Assembly: GCF_023101685.1 (NCBI RefSeq) | Contig: NZ_CP082164.1 | Location: forward strand, 2,046,001-2,110,000 | DNA from: Bradyrhizobium sp. 186 | GTDB taxonomy: Bacteria > Pseudomonadota > Alphaproteobacteria > Rhizobiales > Xanthobacteraceae | DNA length: 64,000 nt | Direction: 5' to 3' | Shown here: piece by piece, positions 34,134 to 45,054 of the stretch | Numbering within the stretch: the first letter of the stretch is position 1 | How the letters are laid out: every line of letters begins with the position of its first letter | Position numbers and translations under genes: made by a program | Notes under the pieces: generated by a model | The model's database searches: none | Told to the model about the DNA's origin: nothing | Seen by the model: only the letters and a program-made list of their open reading frames with translations

Positions 34134-34526
34134 TTAGCGAGCCGGCATCTTGGCTCGTTGTTCGGTGATGAGTGCTTGCGCACGCTTTGCGGAGCGGATC
34201 ATCAGAAACGATCCCGAGTTGCCCGGCAGCCGCCAGCGCCCGTCGATCTCGGTCGCCTCCGCATTCACCACGCCTTCGTAATGGACCGTGTCGAAGCCGT
34301 AGCCGGGCGGCTCGTAACGCTTGACGAACGAGACCGCGCTGCCGGAGCGGTGCCCCGCGATCGAAGCGTGGTGGGTGCTCAGCGGGCAATGCGGGTTGGT
34401 GCAAGGCTCGCTCACGCTCCCGCCGAGCGCGCCACCGGCCTCGACGAGTGTCGCGGTGAATGTGACCATTCCCGTGCCCGGTTGAATGTAGGTGCCGTCC
34501 CAAACACCGGAGAGATCATCGCTCAT
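34134..34526 (-). CDS. Hypothetical protein
   Basis: The protein is 130 residues, with N-terminal SDDLSGVWDGTYIQPGTG and a block TNPHCPLSTHHASIAGHRSG with several His. No signal peptide or transmembrane helix. It reads as a small beta-barrel-like cytoplasmic protein of unknown function. It is the first gene of a two-gene operon with the GST. Confidence 0.7.
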   Translation of the reverse strand: MSDDLSGVWDGTYIQPGTGMVTFTATLVEAGGALGGSVSEPCTNPHCPLSTHHASIAGHRSGSAVSFVKRYEPPGYGFDTVHYEGVVNAEATEIDGRWRLPGNSGSFLMIRSAKRAQALITEQRAKMPAR

Positions 34527-34712
34527 TGCGGCGGCTTCCTGGAGTGACGCGAGCCGGTCGCCCCGGCTGTTCCATCTGGAGTCGTATCGCCGCAGTGACG
34601 CGCTTGCAACAGTCCGGCCAATTGTGCGCGATGTCGTTCGATCGGAGGACGATGGGCGTCGTCTGTTCGAAGTATGGGATTCGGGCTGAATATCTCATCA
34701 CCAAGGTCCGAC

Positions 34713-36293
34713 ATGCAACGTTCATTGACCCGCCGAAAGATGCCGTCCTTGTGGGGTGGCGCGGCGCTTCTGGCCGGAATGGCGCTCGCCGGACCGGCGC
34801 TGGCCGCGGATATTGCGCCAAAACCGTTCACCAAGGCGGCGCCGCTCGTGGCGTCGTCGTGGACCGGCTTCTACGCCGGGCTTGGCCTCGGCTTTCGATC
34901 GACGCGAGCCGATCTCACCACAACGTCGGTGCTGTTCGACGGCGTTCCCCGTGACCTGAGCCAGAGCGTCGTCAACCAGCCGTTCAACGGCACCGGTTTT
35001 CGCGCCAGTCCCTATGCCGGCTTCAACTGGCAGGTGGCACCACACTGGGTCGTCGGTGTCGAAGGCGACGTCGGATTCGGCGACCAGACCACCGTACTCC
35101 CCGGGTTCCGCTCCTCGCCCCGGTTCGGCTCGTCCACTTTCGTGATTGACAGCCTCTCGGTCAAAGCCGGCTGGGACGCAAGCGTGCGCGGCCGCATGGG
35201 CTATCTCCTGACGCCGGCGACGCTGGTCTATGCCACCGGCGGCCTGGCCTGGCAGCACTATGACATCACCTCGGTCTGCGTCAGCGGCATCTGCACCGGC
35301 AACGGTGTGGCGCCTGCCGTGGTGTCGAACTCCGTCACCAAAACAGGCTGGACGCTCGGCGGCGGCATCGAGACCGCGCTGTGGGGCAACTGGCTGCTGC
35401 GTGCCGAATACCGCTATGCCGATTTCGGCACCGCGCCGTTCACCATCACGCGCACCGCGACCGCAGGCACGGCGCTCACGATCGACAATTTCGATGCCAA
35501 GCTCAGAACGCATACTGCGAGCGTCGGCCTCGCCTACAAGTTCGGCGAACCCGTCATCGGCCGTTCGCATCCGCTATCCGCGCAGGCCGCAATCCTGCCG
35601 TCCTGGACCGGCGCCTATGCCGGCTTCGGCCTCGGCGCCCGCGCCGCGCAAACCGATCTCACCGCGACGACGGAAACGCGCGCCGGCTTTGCCACCGATC
35701 TCACCGGGCGCGCCAACTCTCGCCCGTTCGACAACACCGCGTTCCGCGCCAACCCCTATGTCGGCTATCTCTGGCAGTTCGCCCCGCAATGGACCGCAGG
35801 CGTCGAGGGCGATTTTGGTTTTGCCGACCGCACCACCACGCGCAGCGGCTTCACCAACATATCGCTCGCCGATTCCCAGTCGCCCGGCGAGAGCACGGCG
35901 ATCCGCAGCAAATGGGACGCCAGCCTGCGGGGCCGGCTCGGCTATCTCGTGACACCGCAGACGCTGCTCTACGCGACCGGCGGCGTGGCCTGGCAGAATT
36001 TCCAGCTGACCTCGACCTGCGTCAGCGTCGTCTGCGGCCTTTTCGGGTTGGCGCCGGCAATCATCACGGGGTCGACCACAAAAGCAGGGTGGACGGCCGG
36101 CGGCGGCATCGAAACTGCGCTCTTCGGCCACTGGCTGGCGCGTGCCGAATACCGTTATGCCGACTACGGCAGTTCGTCCTTCACCGTCGCGCGATCCGCC
36201 ACCGACGCCGGGCGCAATCCGACCGTCAACACCTACGACGTGACGATGCGGACGCATCTGGCGACGTTCGGGGTGACCTATCGGTTTGAGTGA
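34713..36293 (+). CDS. Outer membrane protein with two tandem Omp25/RopB-like barrels
   Basis: The protein is 526 residues. A signal peptide (to GPALAADI) is followed by two homologous halves. Half 1 (about 45-280) and half 2 (about 295-526) each start WTG-YAGxGLG, contain GVEGD-GF and ATGG-AWQ, then GWT-GGGIETAL-G-W-RAEYRYAD, and finish with an aromatic-ended strand (YKF, YRF). Each matches one 8-stranded Omp25-type barrel, normally a whole protein. It is probably two fused barrels in the outer membrane. ATG 34740 is an alternative start. Confidence 0.88.
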   Translation: MQRSLTRRKMPSLWGGAALLAGMALAGPALAADIAPKPFTKAAPLVASSWTGFYAGLGLGFRSTRADLTTTSVLFDGVPRDLSQSVVNQPFNGTGFRASPYAGFNWQVAPHWVVGVEGDVGFGDQTTVLPGFRSSPRFGSSTFVIDSLSVKAGWDASVRGRMGYLLTPATLVYATGGLAWQHYDITSVCVSGICTGNGVAPAVVSNSVTKTGWTLGGGIETALWGNWLLRAEYRYADFGTAPFTITRTATAGTALTIDNFDAKLRTHTASVGLAYKFGEPVIGRSHPLSAQAAILPSWTGAYAGFGLGARAAQTDLTATTETRAGFATDLTGRANSRPFDNTAFRANPYVGYLWQFAPQWTAGVEGDFGFADRTTTRSGFTNISLADSQSPGESTAIRSKWDASLRGRLGYLVTPQTLLYATGGVAWQNFQLTSTCVSVVCGLFGLAPAIITGSTTKAGWTAGGGIETALFGHWLARAEYRYADYGSSSFTVARSATDAGRNPTVNTYDVTMRTHLATFGVTYRFE

Positions 36294-36315
36294 AGGGGGC
36301 GGCGAAGGAAGTCTT

Positions 36316-36384
36316 GTAGCCCGCAAGAGCGCAGCGACATGCGGGAACCGTGGCCCCGGATATCGCTGCGCTCATCCGGGCTAC
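36316..36384 (+). repeat. REP pair (BIME-like)
   Basis: GTAGCCCGCAAGAGCGCAGC, GACATGCGGG and CCCGGATATCGCTGCGCTCA, TCCGGGCTAC make two inverted REP hairpins just after the barrel gene. Confidence 0.82.
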
Positions 36385-36539
36385 GCTACTGTGGTGCCCG
36401 GCGGCCCCGGGTGGCCCAATCTGGCGGGCCGGAACCGGACAAAAATGATACGCCTCTGTCGGATCGCCGGCCTCCCGTTCGTCCTTCGAGCGACCGCCAC
36501 GCCTGCGCGTCTCGTTTCCAAGTCCAAGGATACCGGCCC

Positions 36540-36977
36540 ATGACCTCCATCACGCCGTTCCTCTGGTTCGACAACAACGTTGCCGAGGCCGTCGCCTTCT
36601 ACAAATCGGTGTTTCCCAACGCCAAAATCGAGACCGTCAGCGACTTCATGGCGGTGTTCGAGCTCGAAGGGCAGCGCTTCAATGCGCTCAACGGCGGGCC
36701 GCAATACCGCTTCAACGAGGCGGTGTCGTTCTTCATCAGTGTCGAGACCCAGGAGGAGGTGGACTATTTCTGGACCAGGCTCACCGCCGACGGCGGCGCG
36801 GAATCCAGATGCGGCTGGCTCAAGGACAAGTTCGGCCTGTCCTGGCAGGTGATCCCCGCCGCGCTTAGCCGCTATCTCGGCGACCCCGACCGCACCAAGG
36901 CCAATCGCGTCATGCAGGCCATGATGCAGATGGGGAAGCTCGTGATTGCGGATCTGGACAAGGCGTATGCGGGGTGA
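36540..36977 (+). CDS. VOC-superfamily protein, PhnB/3-demethylubiquinone methyltransferase-like
   Basis: The protein is 145 residues. ITPFLWFDNNVAEAVAFYKS at the N-terminus and FNALNGGPQYRFNEAVSFFI in the middle are the signature of the PhnB-like VOC family, with CGWLKDKFGLSWQVIP. The name used for the family is historic; activity is not proven. It is a cytoplasmic single-domain protein. Confidence 0.88.
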   Translation: MTSITPFLWFDNNVAEAVAFYKSVFPNAKIETVSDFMAVFELEGQRFNALNGGPQYRFNEAVSFFISVETQEEVDYFWTRLTADGGAESRCGWLKDKFGLSWQVIPAALSRYLGDPDRTKANRVMQAMMQMGKLVIADLDKAYAG

Positions 36978-37073
36978 GGGGCGGGGAGAACGGCGGCGCT
37001 CGTTTGTCCCCGACAACCTCGCCCGGGATCGCTATACTCCGGATCCTGGTGACCTCGGCAAGATGGGGATCCT

Positions 37074-37802
37074 ATGGCGAGAGAATTGGATGGCAAGGTT
37101 GCGGCCGTGACCGGGGCCGCGTCGGGCATCGGATTGGCGAGTACCGAGGCGATGCTGGCCGCGGGCGCGCGCGTGGTGATGGTCGACCGTGACGAGGCCG
37201 CGCTGAAGGCGCTCTGCAACAAGCATGGCGACGCAGTGATCCCGCTGCTCGTCGACCTGCTGGACCCGAAAGACTGCGCAACGCTGCTGCCGCGCGTTTT
37301 GGAGAAGGCAGGCCAGCTCGACATCCTGCATGCGAATGCGGGGACGTATGTCGGCGGCGATTTGGTCGATGCCGACACTATGGCTATCGACCGGATGCTG
37401 AACCTGAATGTCAACGTCGTGATGAAAAATGTGCACGACGTGCTGCCTCACATGATCGAGCGCCGGACCGGCGACATCATCGTCACGAGTTCCCTGGCGG
37501 CCCATTTTCCGACGCCGTGGGAACCGGTCTATGCGTCGTCCAAATGGGCGATCAACTGCTTTGTCCAGACGGTGCGGCGCCAGGTCTTCAAGCACGGCAT
37601 CCGCGTCGGCTCGATCTCGCCCGGCCCGGTGGTCAGCGCACTGCTCGCGGACTGGCCACCCGAGAAGCTCAGGGAAGCCCGGGAGTCGGGAAGCCTGCTG
37701 GAGGCCAGCGAAGTGGCCGACGTGGTGATGTTCATGTTGACGCGGCCACGTGGCATGACAATACGTGACGTGGTGATGCTGCCGACCAATTTCGATCTTT
37801 AG
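37074..37802 (+). CDS. Ribitol 2-dehydrogenase-like SDR
   Basis: The protein is 242 residues. GAASGIGLAS gives the cofactor site, HANAGTYVGGDL replaces the usual NNAG by HANAG as in ribitol dehydrogenase, and VYASSKWAINCFVQTVRRQV holds Tyr-x3-Lys. GSISPGPVVSALLADWPPEK and the final VVMLPTNFDL also match the ribitol 2-dehydrogenase family. It would oxidise ribitol to D-ribulose with NAD; no polyol transporter is close. Confidence 0.8.
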   Translation: MARELDGKVAAVTGAASGIGLASTEAMLAAGARVVMVDRDEAALKALCNKHGDAVIPLLVDLLDPKDCATLLPRVLEKAGQLDILHANAGTYVGGDLVDADTMAIDRMLNLNVNVVMKNVHDVLPHMIERRTGDIIVTSSLAAHFPTPWEPVYASSKWAINCFVQTVRRQVFKHGIRVGSISPGPVVSALLADWPPEKLREARESGSLLEASEVADVVMFMLTRPRGMTIRDVVMLPTNFDL

Positions 37803-37835
37803 GGCGCTCCACGCGTGCTGACGGTGCCAACTCCT

Positions 37836-37963
37836 CATGGCAAGGAGGCGCGCAAGCGCCGTCTCCGGACGATGCTTTGCATCGCTCGGAGAACCATGAA
37901 GGCCCGTATCTCGCCCGCGGTCATCCTTCGAGACGACCGCTTCGCGGTCTCCTCAGGATGAGG
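37836..37963 (+). repeat. Intergenic palindromic repeat
   Basis: Two hairpins can be seen. GAGGCGCGCAAGCGCCGTCTC is followed by CATCCTTCGAGACGACCGCT then CGCGGTCTCCTCAGGATGA, a typical rhizobial repeat. The right end reaches into the last codons of the mismatch glycosylase gene. Confidence 0.7.
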
Positions 37964-38504
37964 TCTGTACGCGTTGAGCGTCCTGCACAGTGATCCATGC
38001 CGCAAGCTCGCGCCACGGCTCAAATGTCCAGTGACCGGACGCGGCGCCGGACGGCGAGGGGAGCACGAATATGTCCGGCAAGCTCCCGTCTGATTGCTGC
38101 CGGCCGAGCGAAATTACACTGGACAGCCTGCCGTAGAACAGGCTCGCCGCCTTCTTGCTCGTGAACGCAATCGCCCTCGGGCGATACGTTTCGATCTTGG
38201 CCTTGAAGCCCGGCACGTCGATCGAATGCGCGGGGATCTGGTGATCCATCCCGGCGCCCGACTTGGAGAGATCGGTGAAGCCGATCCCGAGCTCAAGCAG
38301 CGCGGCGAACTCGCTCGGCTGGTAGCGCCGCGGCGTGATGCCTGCCTCATGGATCGCGCGCCAGAAGCGGTTGCCGGGATGGGCGTAGTAGTGCCCGACG
38401 GCGGCCGAGCGCGTGCTGGCGGCGGTGCCGACGAAGATGAGGCGGAGGTTGGGGCGGAACTGGTCGGGGAGGCGGTGGAGGGACGTTTCGGGCAAATCAA
38501 TCAT
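37953..38504 (-). CDS. Mismatch-specific DNA glycosylase (MUG/TDG family)
   Basis: The protein is 183 residues. LRLIFVGTAASTRSA is the motif I region, GHYYAHPGNRFWRAIHEAGI follows, and LPSPSGAASGH matches the NPSG-type loop of MUG enzymes. It removes uracil or thymine opposite guanine. The last residues (DAQRVQTSS) are encoded by an intergenic repeat, so the C-terminus is variable. ATG 38504 is the plausible start. Confidence 0.85.
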   Translation of the reverse strand: MIDLPETSLHRLPDQFRPNLRLIFVGTAASTRSAAVGHYYAHPGNRFWRAIHEAGITPRRYQPSEFAALLELGIGFTDLSKSGAGMDHQIPAHSIDVPGFKAKIETYRPRAIAFTSKKAASLFYGRLSSVISLGRQQSDGSLPDIFVLPSPSGAASGHWTFEPWRELAAWITVQDAQRVQTSS

Positions 38505-38514
38505 CCTGAGCGTT

Positions 38515-38588
38515 GTAGCCCGCATGAGCGTCAGCGACATGCGGGTCAACTGTCAGTCCCGGACGTCGCTTCGCTCATCCAGGCTGCG
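38515..38588 (+). repeat. REP pair (BIME-like)
   Basis: GTAGCCCGCATGAGCGTCAG, CGACATGCGGG and TCCCGGACGTCGCTTCGCTC, ATCCAGGCTGC form two inverted REPs, directly upstream of the glycosylase start. Confidence 0.8.
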
Positions 38589-38680
38589 CTTCCCCGTAAG
38601 ACCAATGAGCGCGTTGGAAGACCATTGCGGATTGAGTATTGCCGAATAGGATGGCGTCAACCGCTCTGTCGGAGGTCAGG

Positions 38681-38905
38681 ATGGCCATCAACAAGGACAA
38701 GGTCGACGACGCAGCGCTGGCCCTACTCTATCTGACCCTGCACGATCAATATCGGGCATGGAAGGGATTCGATTGGGATGTGCTGGGCCGCCTGCATGAC
38801 AAGGGCATGATTCACGATCCCGTTGGCAAGGTAAAGTCGGTGGTGTTCACGCCTGAGGGACTTGAACGCGCGAAGACACTGTTCAAGGAGTTGTTCGAGG
38901 AATAA
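38681..38905 (+). CDS. DUF6429-like small protein
   Basis: The protein is 74 residues. DKVDDAALALLYLTLHDQYR, then AWKGFDWDVLGRLHDKGMI and KSVVFTPEGLERAKTLFKEL match the DUF6429 family. GGAGG lies five bases before ATG 38681. It is a small helical cytoplasmic protein, function unknown. Confidence 0.8.
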   Translation: MAINKDKVDDAALALLYLTLHDQYRAWKGFDWDVLGRLHDKGMIHDPVGKVKSVVFTPEGLERAKTLFKELFEE

Positions 38906-38929
38906 AAGGCCGGGCGCGAACCCGGCCTT
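38906..38929. terminator. Terminator hairpin between convergent genes
   Basis: AAGGCCGGG and CCCGGCCTT form a perfect 9-bp stem with a 6-base loop, starting at the stop codon of the DUF6429 gene and 31 bp from the end of thiC. Confidence 0.8.
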
Positions 38930-38959
38930 GCTTGGAATGAGCTACCGAACGCCAAGTTC

Positions 38960-40870
<1,911 letters not shown>

Positions 40871-40918
40871 TTAATTCCTGGGCGCGAGCGCCGGAACGAC
40901 GCCGGTGAAGTTTTGCTC

Positions 40919-40982
40919 CGTCATTGCGAGGAGCGCTTGCGACAAAGCAATCCAGACTGTCTTCGCTGCGCTCGCAATGACG
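40919..40982 (+). repeat. Class C palindrome between thiE and thiC
   Basis: CGTCATTGCGAGGAGCGCTT on the left and TTCGCTGCGCTCGCAATGA-CG on the right surround CAATCCAG. It is an uninterrupted relative of the palindromes that hold the IS copies, but its GACAAAG left arm differs from the GCGAAG target. Confidence 0.82.
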
Positions 40983-40999
40983 AGTGGAGAAAGCGCACA

Positions 41000-41608
41000 T
41001 CACGCCGCCTCCGCGGACACGCCGAGCCATTGCCGCACTCGCGCATCCGGGTCGGCATTTTGCGTGACGTCGCTGACGACGGCGATGGAATCCGCGCCGG
41101 CGGCAAAAATCTCCGCGGCGTGCTCGAACTTGATACCGCCGATCGCGACCAGCGGGATGTGGCCTAAGAGCTTCTTCCACTCCGTGATTTTTGGAATGCC
41201 CTGCGGCGCAAAGCGCATCGACTTCAGTGTGGTGAAGAAGATCGGCCCGAGCGCGACGTAGTCGGGCTTTGCCGCCAGCGCGGTCGCGAGCTCGTCCTCG
41301 TCATGGGTGGAGATCCCGAGCGACAGGCCGGCCTCGCGGATGGATTTGAGGTCCGCGTCCGCAAGGTCCTCCTGGCCGAGATGCAGGTATTTTGCACCCG
41401 CGACAATTGCCGCGCGCCAGTAGTCGTTGACGACGAGCTTCGTCTGCGTGCCGTGCGTGATCGCCAGCGCATCGGTGACCATCTGGAGCGACTGCGAGTC
41501 GTCGAGGTCTTTGGCGCGCAGCTGGATGGTGCCGACGCCGAGCTTGGTCAGGCGCTCGACCCAGGCGAGGCTGTCGACGACGGGGTAGAACGGATCAGGA
41601 TACGGCAT
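41000..41608 (-). CDS. thiE: Thiamine phosphate synthase ThiE
   Basis: The protein is 202 residues. [12 protein letters not shown] (substrate-binding), [41 protein letters not shown] and PLVAIGGIK follow the ThiE order. It couples HMP-PP with the thiazole phosphate. ATG 41608 overlaps the thiG stop by 14 bp, an operon sign. Confidence 0.95.
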   Translation of the reverse strand: MPYPDPFYPVVDSLAWVERLTKLGVGTIQLRAKDLDDSQSLQMVTDALAITHGTQTKLVVNDYWRAAIVAGAKYLHLGQEDLADADLKSIREAGLSLGISTHDEDELATALAAKPDYVALGPIFFTTLKSMRFAPQGIPKITEWKKLLGHIPLVAIGGIKFEHAAEIFAAGADSIAVVSDVTQNADPDARVRQWLGVSAEAA

Positions 41609-42377
41609 GCCAGAACGGGGTCCCAACGACAGGGGTGGAGGGGGAAGCGAAGTCGCGGGCGTTCATCAGTCCGGCTTCGTAAGCGGTGCGACCGGCCTCG
41701 ACGCCGAGGCGGAAGGCGTTGGCCATGGCGACGGGATCGGCGGCTTTTGCGATGGCCGTGTTGAGCAGCACGGCGTCATAGCCGAGCTCGAGCGCCTCAG
41801 CCGCATGCGAGGGCGCGCCGATGCCGGCGTCCACCACCAGCGTGATGTCCGGCAGCCGCTCGCGCAAAAGTTTCAGCGCATCGCGGTTGGTGATGCCCTT
41901 GGCGCTGCCGATCGGCGCGGCCCACGGCATCACCACCTTGCAGCCGGCGTCGACCAGGCGGTTCGCGACCGAGAGATCCTCGGTGCAATAGGGGAACACC
42001 TCAAAGCCGTCCTTGATCAGGATGGCGGCGGCTTCGACGAGGCCGACGACGTCGGGCTGGAGCGTGTCGTTGTCGGCGATGACTTCGAGCTTGATCCAGC
42101 TGGTGCCGAACAATTCGCGCGCGAGCTTTGCGGTCGTCACCGCCTCGCGCACGCTGCGGCAGCCGGCGGTGTTCGGCAGCACCGTGACGTCGAGCGCGCG
42201 GATCAGATTCCAGAACGCGTCGCCAGTCTTGCCGCCGGCGGCTTCGCGGCGCAGCGACACCGTGACGATGTTCGAGCCGGAGGCGCGGATCGCCGTCTGC
42301 ATGATCGCGGGCGAGGGATACAGCGCGCTGCCGATCAGCAGGCGGGAGGGGAAGGATTTGCCGTAGAAGGTCACCAT
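41595..42377 (-). CDS. thiG: Thiazole synthase ThiG
   Basis: The protein is 260 residues. LNTAGCR-like [13 protein letters not shown], then [16 protein letters not shown] with the Schiff-base Lys, [14 protein letters not shown], and [19 protein letters not shown] are typical. It makes the thiazole phosphate from DXP, ThiS thiocarboxylate and the glycine imine. It overlaps thiE; a palindrome separates it from thiS. Confidence 0.96.
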   Translation of the reverse strand: MVTFYGKSFPSRLLIGSALYPSPAIMQTAIRASGSNIVTVSLRREAAGGKTGDAFWNLIRALDVTVLPNTAGCRSVREAVTTAKLARELFGTSWIKLEVIADNDTLQPDVVGLVEAAAILIKDGFEVFPYCTEDLSVANRLVDAGCKVVMPWAAPIGSAKGITNRDALKLLRERLPDITLVVDAGIGAPSHAAEALELGYDAVLLNTAIAKAADPVAMANAFRLGVEAGRTAYEAGLMNARDFASPSTPVVGTPFWHAVS

Positions 42378-42403
42378 GTCGAAGGTGTCTCCTCAGATTC
42401 AGC

Positions 42404-42524
42404 CGTCGTCCCGGCGAAGGCCGGGACCCATACCGCGTGATTTCTCTTGAGGCGCTCTGGCAGAGACCTTTCGCCACAACGACGGCCTGTGGTTATGGGT
42501 CCCGGCCTTCGCCGGGACGACGAC
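42404..42524 (+). repeat. Intergenic palindrome inside the thi operon
   Basis: CGTCGTCCCGGCGAAGGCCG on the left and CGGCCTTCGCCGGGACGACG on the right are a perfect 20-bp inverted pair. It lies between thiS and thiG on a transcript that must cross it. Confidence 0.85.
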
Positions 42525-42548
42525 GAGAGAGAATGTGCCATCATCATC

Positions 42549-42746
42549 TCACCCTCCCTGCCGCGGTGTGATGATCTCGATTTCGTCGCCGGCCTTCAGC
42601 GCGGTTTCGGCCCAGCGGCTCTTCGGCACCACGTCGTAGTTCAGCGCGATCGCGAAATGCGTGCCCTCGTAGTCGAGCTCGCTGAGCAGCGCGTCCACGC
42701 GCGCCGAACTCACCTCGCGTTGCTCGCCATTAACGATCACGCGCAT
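42549..42746 (-). CDS. thiS: Sulfur carrier protein ThiS
   Basis: The protein is 65 residues, starting VIVNGEQREV and ending ITPRQGG. The C-terminal Gly-Gly is the site that becomes the thiocarboxylate. FAIALNYDVVPKSRW is the beta-grasp middle. It overlaps thiO by 10 bp. No thiF is in the window. Confidence 0.93.
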   Translation of the reverse strand: MRVIVNGEQREVSSARVDALLSELDYEGTHFAIALNYDVVPKSRWAETALKAGDEIEIITPRQGG

Positions 42747-43747
42747 TGCATCACCTCGTTGTCGATCTGGCCGCGCTCGACATATTGCAGCGTCAGCTCG
42801 GCCAGCGCCGGCGCGATCAGGAAGCCGTGGCGGTAGAGCCCGTTGACGGCGATCCTGTCGCCGCGAACGCCGATGCGCGGCAGATTGTCGGGGTAGGCGG
42901 GGCGAAGGCCCGAGCCGAATTCGACGATGCGGGCCTCGCCGAAGGCCGGATGCACGGCATAGGCCGCGCCCAACAGCTCCAACGCGGAGCGCACGCTGAC
43001 GCCGGTGTCCTCGGCCTCGATCGAGGTCGCGCCCAGCATGAACAGGTTTTGCTCGCGCGGGATCACGTAGAGCGGCCAGCGCGGATGGATCAGCCGCACC
43101 GGGCGGGCAAGCTGCACCTCGCTGGTCTCGATCAGGATCATCTCGCCCTTGACGCCGCGCAGATCCGGCTGCTCGTCGCGCGCGCCGAGGCCGCGGCAGT
43201 CGATCACGATGCCGTCGAGGTCGGCGACGGCTACATCGCTTCCAAACCTGATGGTGCCGCCGGCGGCGCGGATGCGCTCGTGCAGTTTCGGCAGCACGCG
43301 GCGCGGCTCGACATGGCCCTCGGTCGGGAAAAACAGCGCGTCGCGGAAGCGGCCCTCCAGCGACGGTTCGAGCTGCGCGAGGCCGGCGGCATCGAGCCGG
43401 CGGTGGCCCTCGGTCATCCCCGCAAAACGCTCAAAGTCGTTGCGCTCGCGCGGATGGGCGACGACGAGCGAGCCGTTGAACGGGGTGTCTGGCAATTCGC
43501 GCCGCCAAATGTCGAGCGAGCGCAGGCCGAGCCGGCTGATGATGGGTTCGGAAACTTCCGCCTCGCACCGGGGCGCCAGCATGCCGCCGGCCCAATGGCT
43601 GGTGGCATCGGTCATCCCTGCGTCACCGCGCTCGTGCAGGGTCACGGCGTGGCCGGCCTGCGCGAACAGCAGCGCCTGCCAGGCTCCTGCGATGCCTGCG
43701 CCGATGATGGATATCGAGGAATCCGGTCGCTTGGTCGTCTGCAACAT
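42737..43747 (-). CDS. thiO: Glycine oxidase ThiO
   Basis: The protein is 336 residues. The FAD motif is IIGAGIAGAWQALLFAQAG at the N-terminus; HWAGGMLAPRCEAE, EGHVEPRRVLPKL, DCRGLGARDEQPDLRGVKGE and the C-terminal GLYRHGFLIAPALAEL are ThiO/DadA-type blocks. It oxidises glycine to the imine used by ThiG. It is the first gene after the TPP riboswitch. Confidence 0.93.
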   Translation of the reverse strand: MLQTTKRPDSSISIIGAGIAGAWQALLFAQAGHAVTLHERGDAGMTDATSHWAGGMLAPRCEAEVSEPIISRLGLRSLDIWRRELPDTPFNGSLVVAHPRERNDFERFAGMTEGHRRLDAAGLAQLEPSLEGRFRDALFFPTEGHVEPRRVLPKLHERIRAAGGTIRFGSDVAVADLDGIVIDCRGLGARDEQPDLRGVKGEMILIETSEVQLARPVRLIHPRWPLYVIPREQNLFMLGATSIEAEDTGVSVRSALELLGAAYAVHPAFGEARIVEFGSGLRPAYPDNLPRIGVRGDRIAVNGLYRHGFLIAPALAELTLQYVERGQIDNEVMQCA

Positions 43748-43752
43748 CCCTG

Positions 43753-43857
43753 TCCCTTCGCCGGCATGACCCGGATCAGGTTCAAAGGGTCACCGCGGTC
43801 CCGGGCCTTCTGACCCATTTAGCGGTATCTCAGCTCCTCCTCGGAGCACCCCTCGGA
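43753..43857 (-). promoter_or_regulatory. thiO: TPP riboswitch (THI element) upstream of thiO
   Basis: On the minus strand the leader reads GAGGGGTGCTCCGAGG, then AGCTGAGATACCGC with the conserved GCTGAGA, and ACCCTTTGAACCTGATCC, GGGTCATGCCGGCGAAGGGA. These are the P1-P5 core signatures of the thiamine pyrophosphate aptamer. It ends about 6 bp before the thiO start, so control of translation initiation is likely. Confidence 0.95.
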
Positions 43858-43911
43858 ACGGCTCTAATGTAGGCCAGTGGGGCTGTGTGTCAACGCGTTA
43901 GCCACAGAGCA

Positions 43912-43993
43912 GTCATTCCGGGGCGGTCCATAGGGACCGAACCCGGAATCTCGAACTTCCGGGTTCGATGCTTCGCACCGCCCCGGAACGACG
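43912..43993 (+). repeat. Intergenic palindrome (class B, long form)
   Basis: GTCATTCCGGGGCGGTC and GCACCGCCCCGGAACGAC are inverted, with inner arms GAACCCGGAA and TTCCGGGTTC. It adjoins the end of the transglycosylase gene and the thi leader. Confidence 0.8.
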
Positions 43994-43994
43994 A

Positions 43995-44540
43995 TCAATC
44001 GTGGGGAACCTGCGCCCGCGCGTTGCGGACGCGCTGGGCCAGCTTCCGGTGCGGCACGGTGCCGAACACAGGCTGCGGATTGCCGTTCGGCTCGAGCCAG
44101 GGCTGGGTACTGGTGTCGGCACTGGCCTGTTGCACCGTCTCCTGGCGCTGCCGCTTTGCGGCGTAGTAATAGCCGCCTGCATAATAACGAATGGCTCGGG
44201 CATGGTCGCCATTGGCGGCGTGATAGGCGCCGGCGAGATACTTCACCGCATAGGTGAGGTTGGTGTCGGGATCGCGCAGGCCGGCGGCATCGCCGGTGTA
44301 GCCGAGCCCGCGGGCGGTCGCGAGCTTGATCTGCATCAGGCCGATCGTGCCGCCATGGCCGATCAGCTGCGGCTGATAGCGGCTCTCGCGCATGATGACG
44401 CGATGCACCAGCGTCTCCGGCACGCCGTTGGCGCGCGCGTGCGCGGCGACCACTTCGGCGTAGTCGGCTTCGCCCGCGAATGCAGCCGGCGGCAATATCA
44501 GCCCGGCCGCAACGAGCGCGGCAACACGTAAAGTTTTCAT
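43995..44540 (-). CDS. Lytic transglycosylase (SLT domain), small
   Basis: The protein is 181 residues with a signal peptide (to AAFA-GEA). VHRVIMRESRYQPQLIG has the catalytic Glu, GTIGLMQIKLATARGLGY is the GLMQ block, and DPDTNLTYAVKYLAGAY closes the domain. It is probably a periplasmic peptidoglycan lytic enzyme. Compared with MltB above, it is of the family-1 SLT type. Confidence 0.9.
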   Translation of the reverse strand: MKTLRVAALVAAGLILPPAAFAGEADYAEVVAAHARANGVPETLVHRVIMRESRYQPQLIGHGGTIGLMQIKLATARGLGYTGDAAGLRDPDTNLTYAVKYLAGAYHAANGDHARAIRYYAGGYYYAAKRQRQETVQQASADTSTQPWLEPNGNPQPVFGTVPHRKLAQRVRNARAQVPHD

Positions 44541-44777
44541 CGAATGTCCCTGGGTCCCCGAGTGACCTGCGTCCGGGCTGTTAGGCCTCCGGAACGCGGC
44601 GATGATGTGACCAAACGCCGCCGATCACGATTTTGCGGCGCCGAGCCGCTGTTACGACTCAATGCTGGCGCAAGGGGGTCCTTAGGTGGAAAAACCGCAA
44701 CTCGCGACAACGAGCCTGTCTATTCGCGCGCAGACGCGAAAGCGAGTATGAAAACGCTGCAAATCGGGAGAGGTGCC

Positions 44778-44993
44778 ATGACAAGAGCAGACATGGCCAA
44801 GGCACATATCGGCGATATCCCCAGACAGAACCCCTGTGCCCAATGCGGCACGCCGATCCCGCAGCCCGACTGGATCGAGCCGGGCGAGGGGCGCATTTCC
44901 TATCTCTGGACATGCCGCGTCTGCAACTATCGCTTCGAGGCCGTGGCGATCTTCGATTCTGCAGCGGTCGAGCACCCGCCGCTCGCGGCCTGA
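44778..44993 (+). CDS. Small zinc-ribbon-like hypothetical protein
   Basis: The protein is 71 residues from ATG 44778 with GGGAGAGG 5 bases upstream. Two CxxC pairs (PCAQCG and TCRVCNY) about 27 residues apart suggest one Zn2+ site. The middle WIEPGEGRISYLW is typical of short rhizobial proteins without a known role. ATG 44748 would add ten residues. Confidence 0.72.
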   Translation: MTRADMAKAHIGDIPRQNPCAQCGTPIPQPDWIEPGEGRISYLWTCRVCNYRFEAVAIFDSAAVEHPPLAA

Positions 44994-45008
44994 GCCGTTC
45001 TCTTTAGG

Positions 45009-45053
45009 GCATGATCTCTTCGGAAAACCGCTGCACACTTTTCCGGATCATGC
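45009..45053. repeat. Short palindrome (class D)
   Basis: GCATGATCTCTTCGGAAAAC and TTTTCCGGATCATGC pair. A second copy is at 48797-48841. It lies next to the end of the histidine kinase gene and may act as a terminator. Confidence 0.8.
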
Positions 45054-45054
45054 C

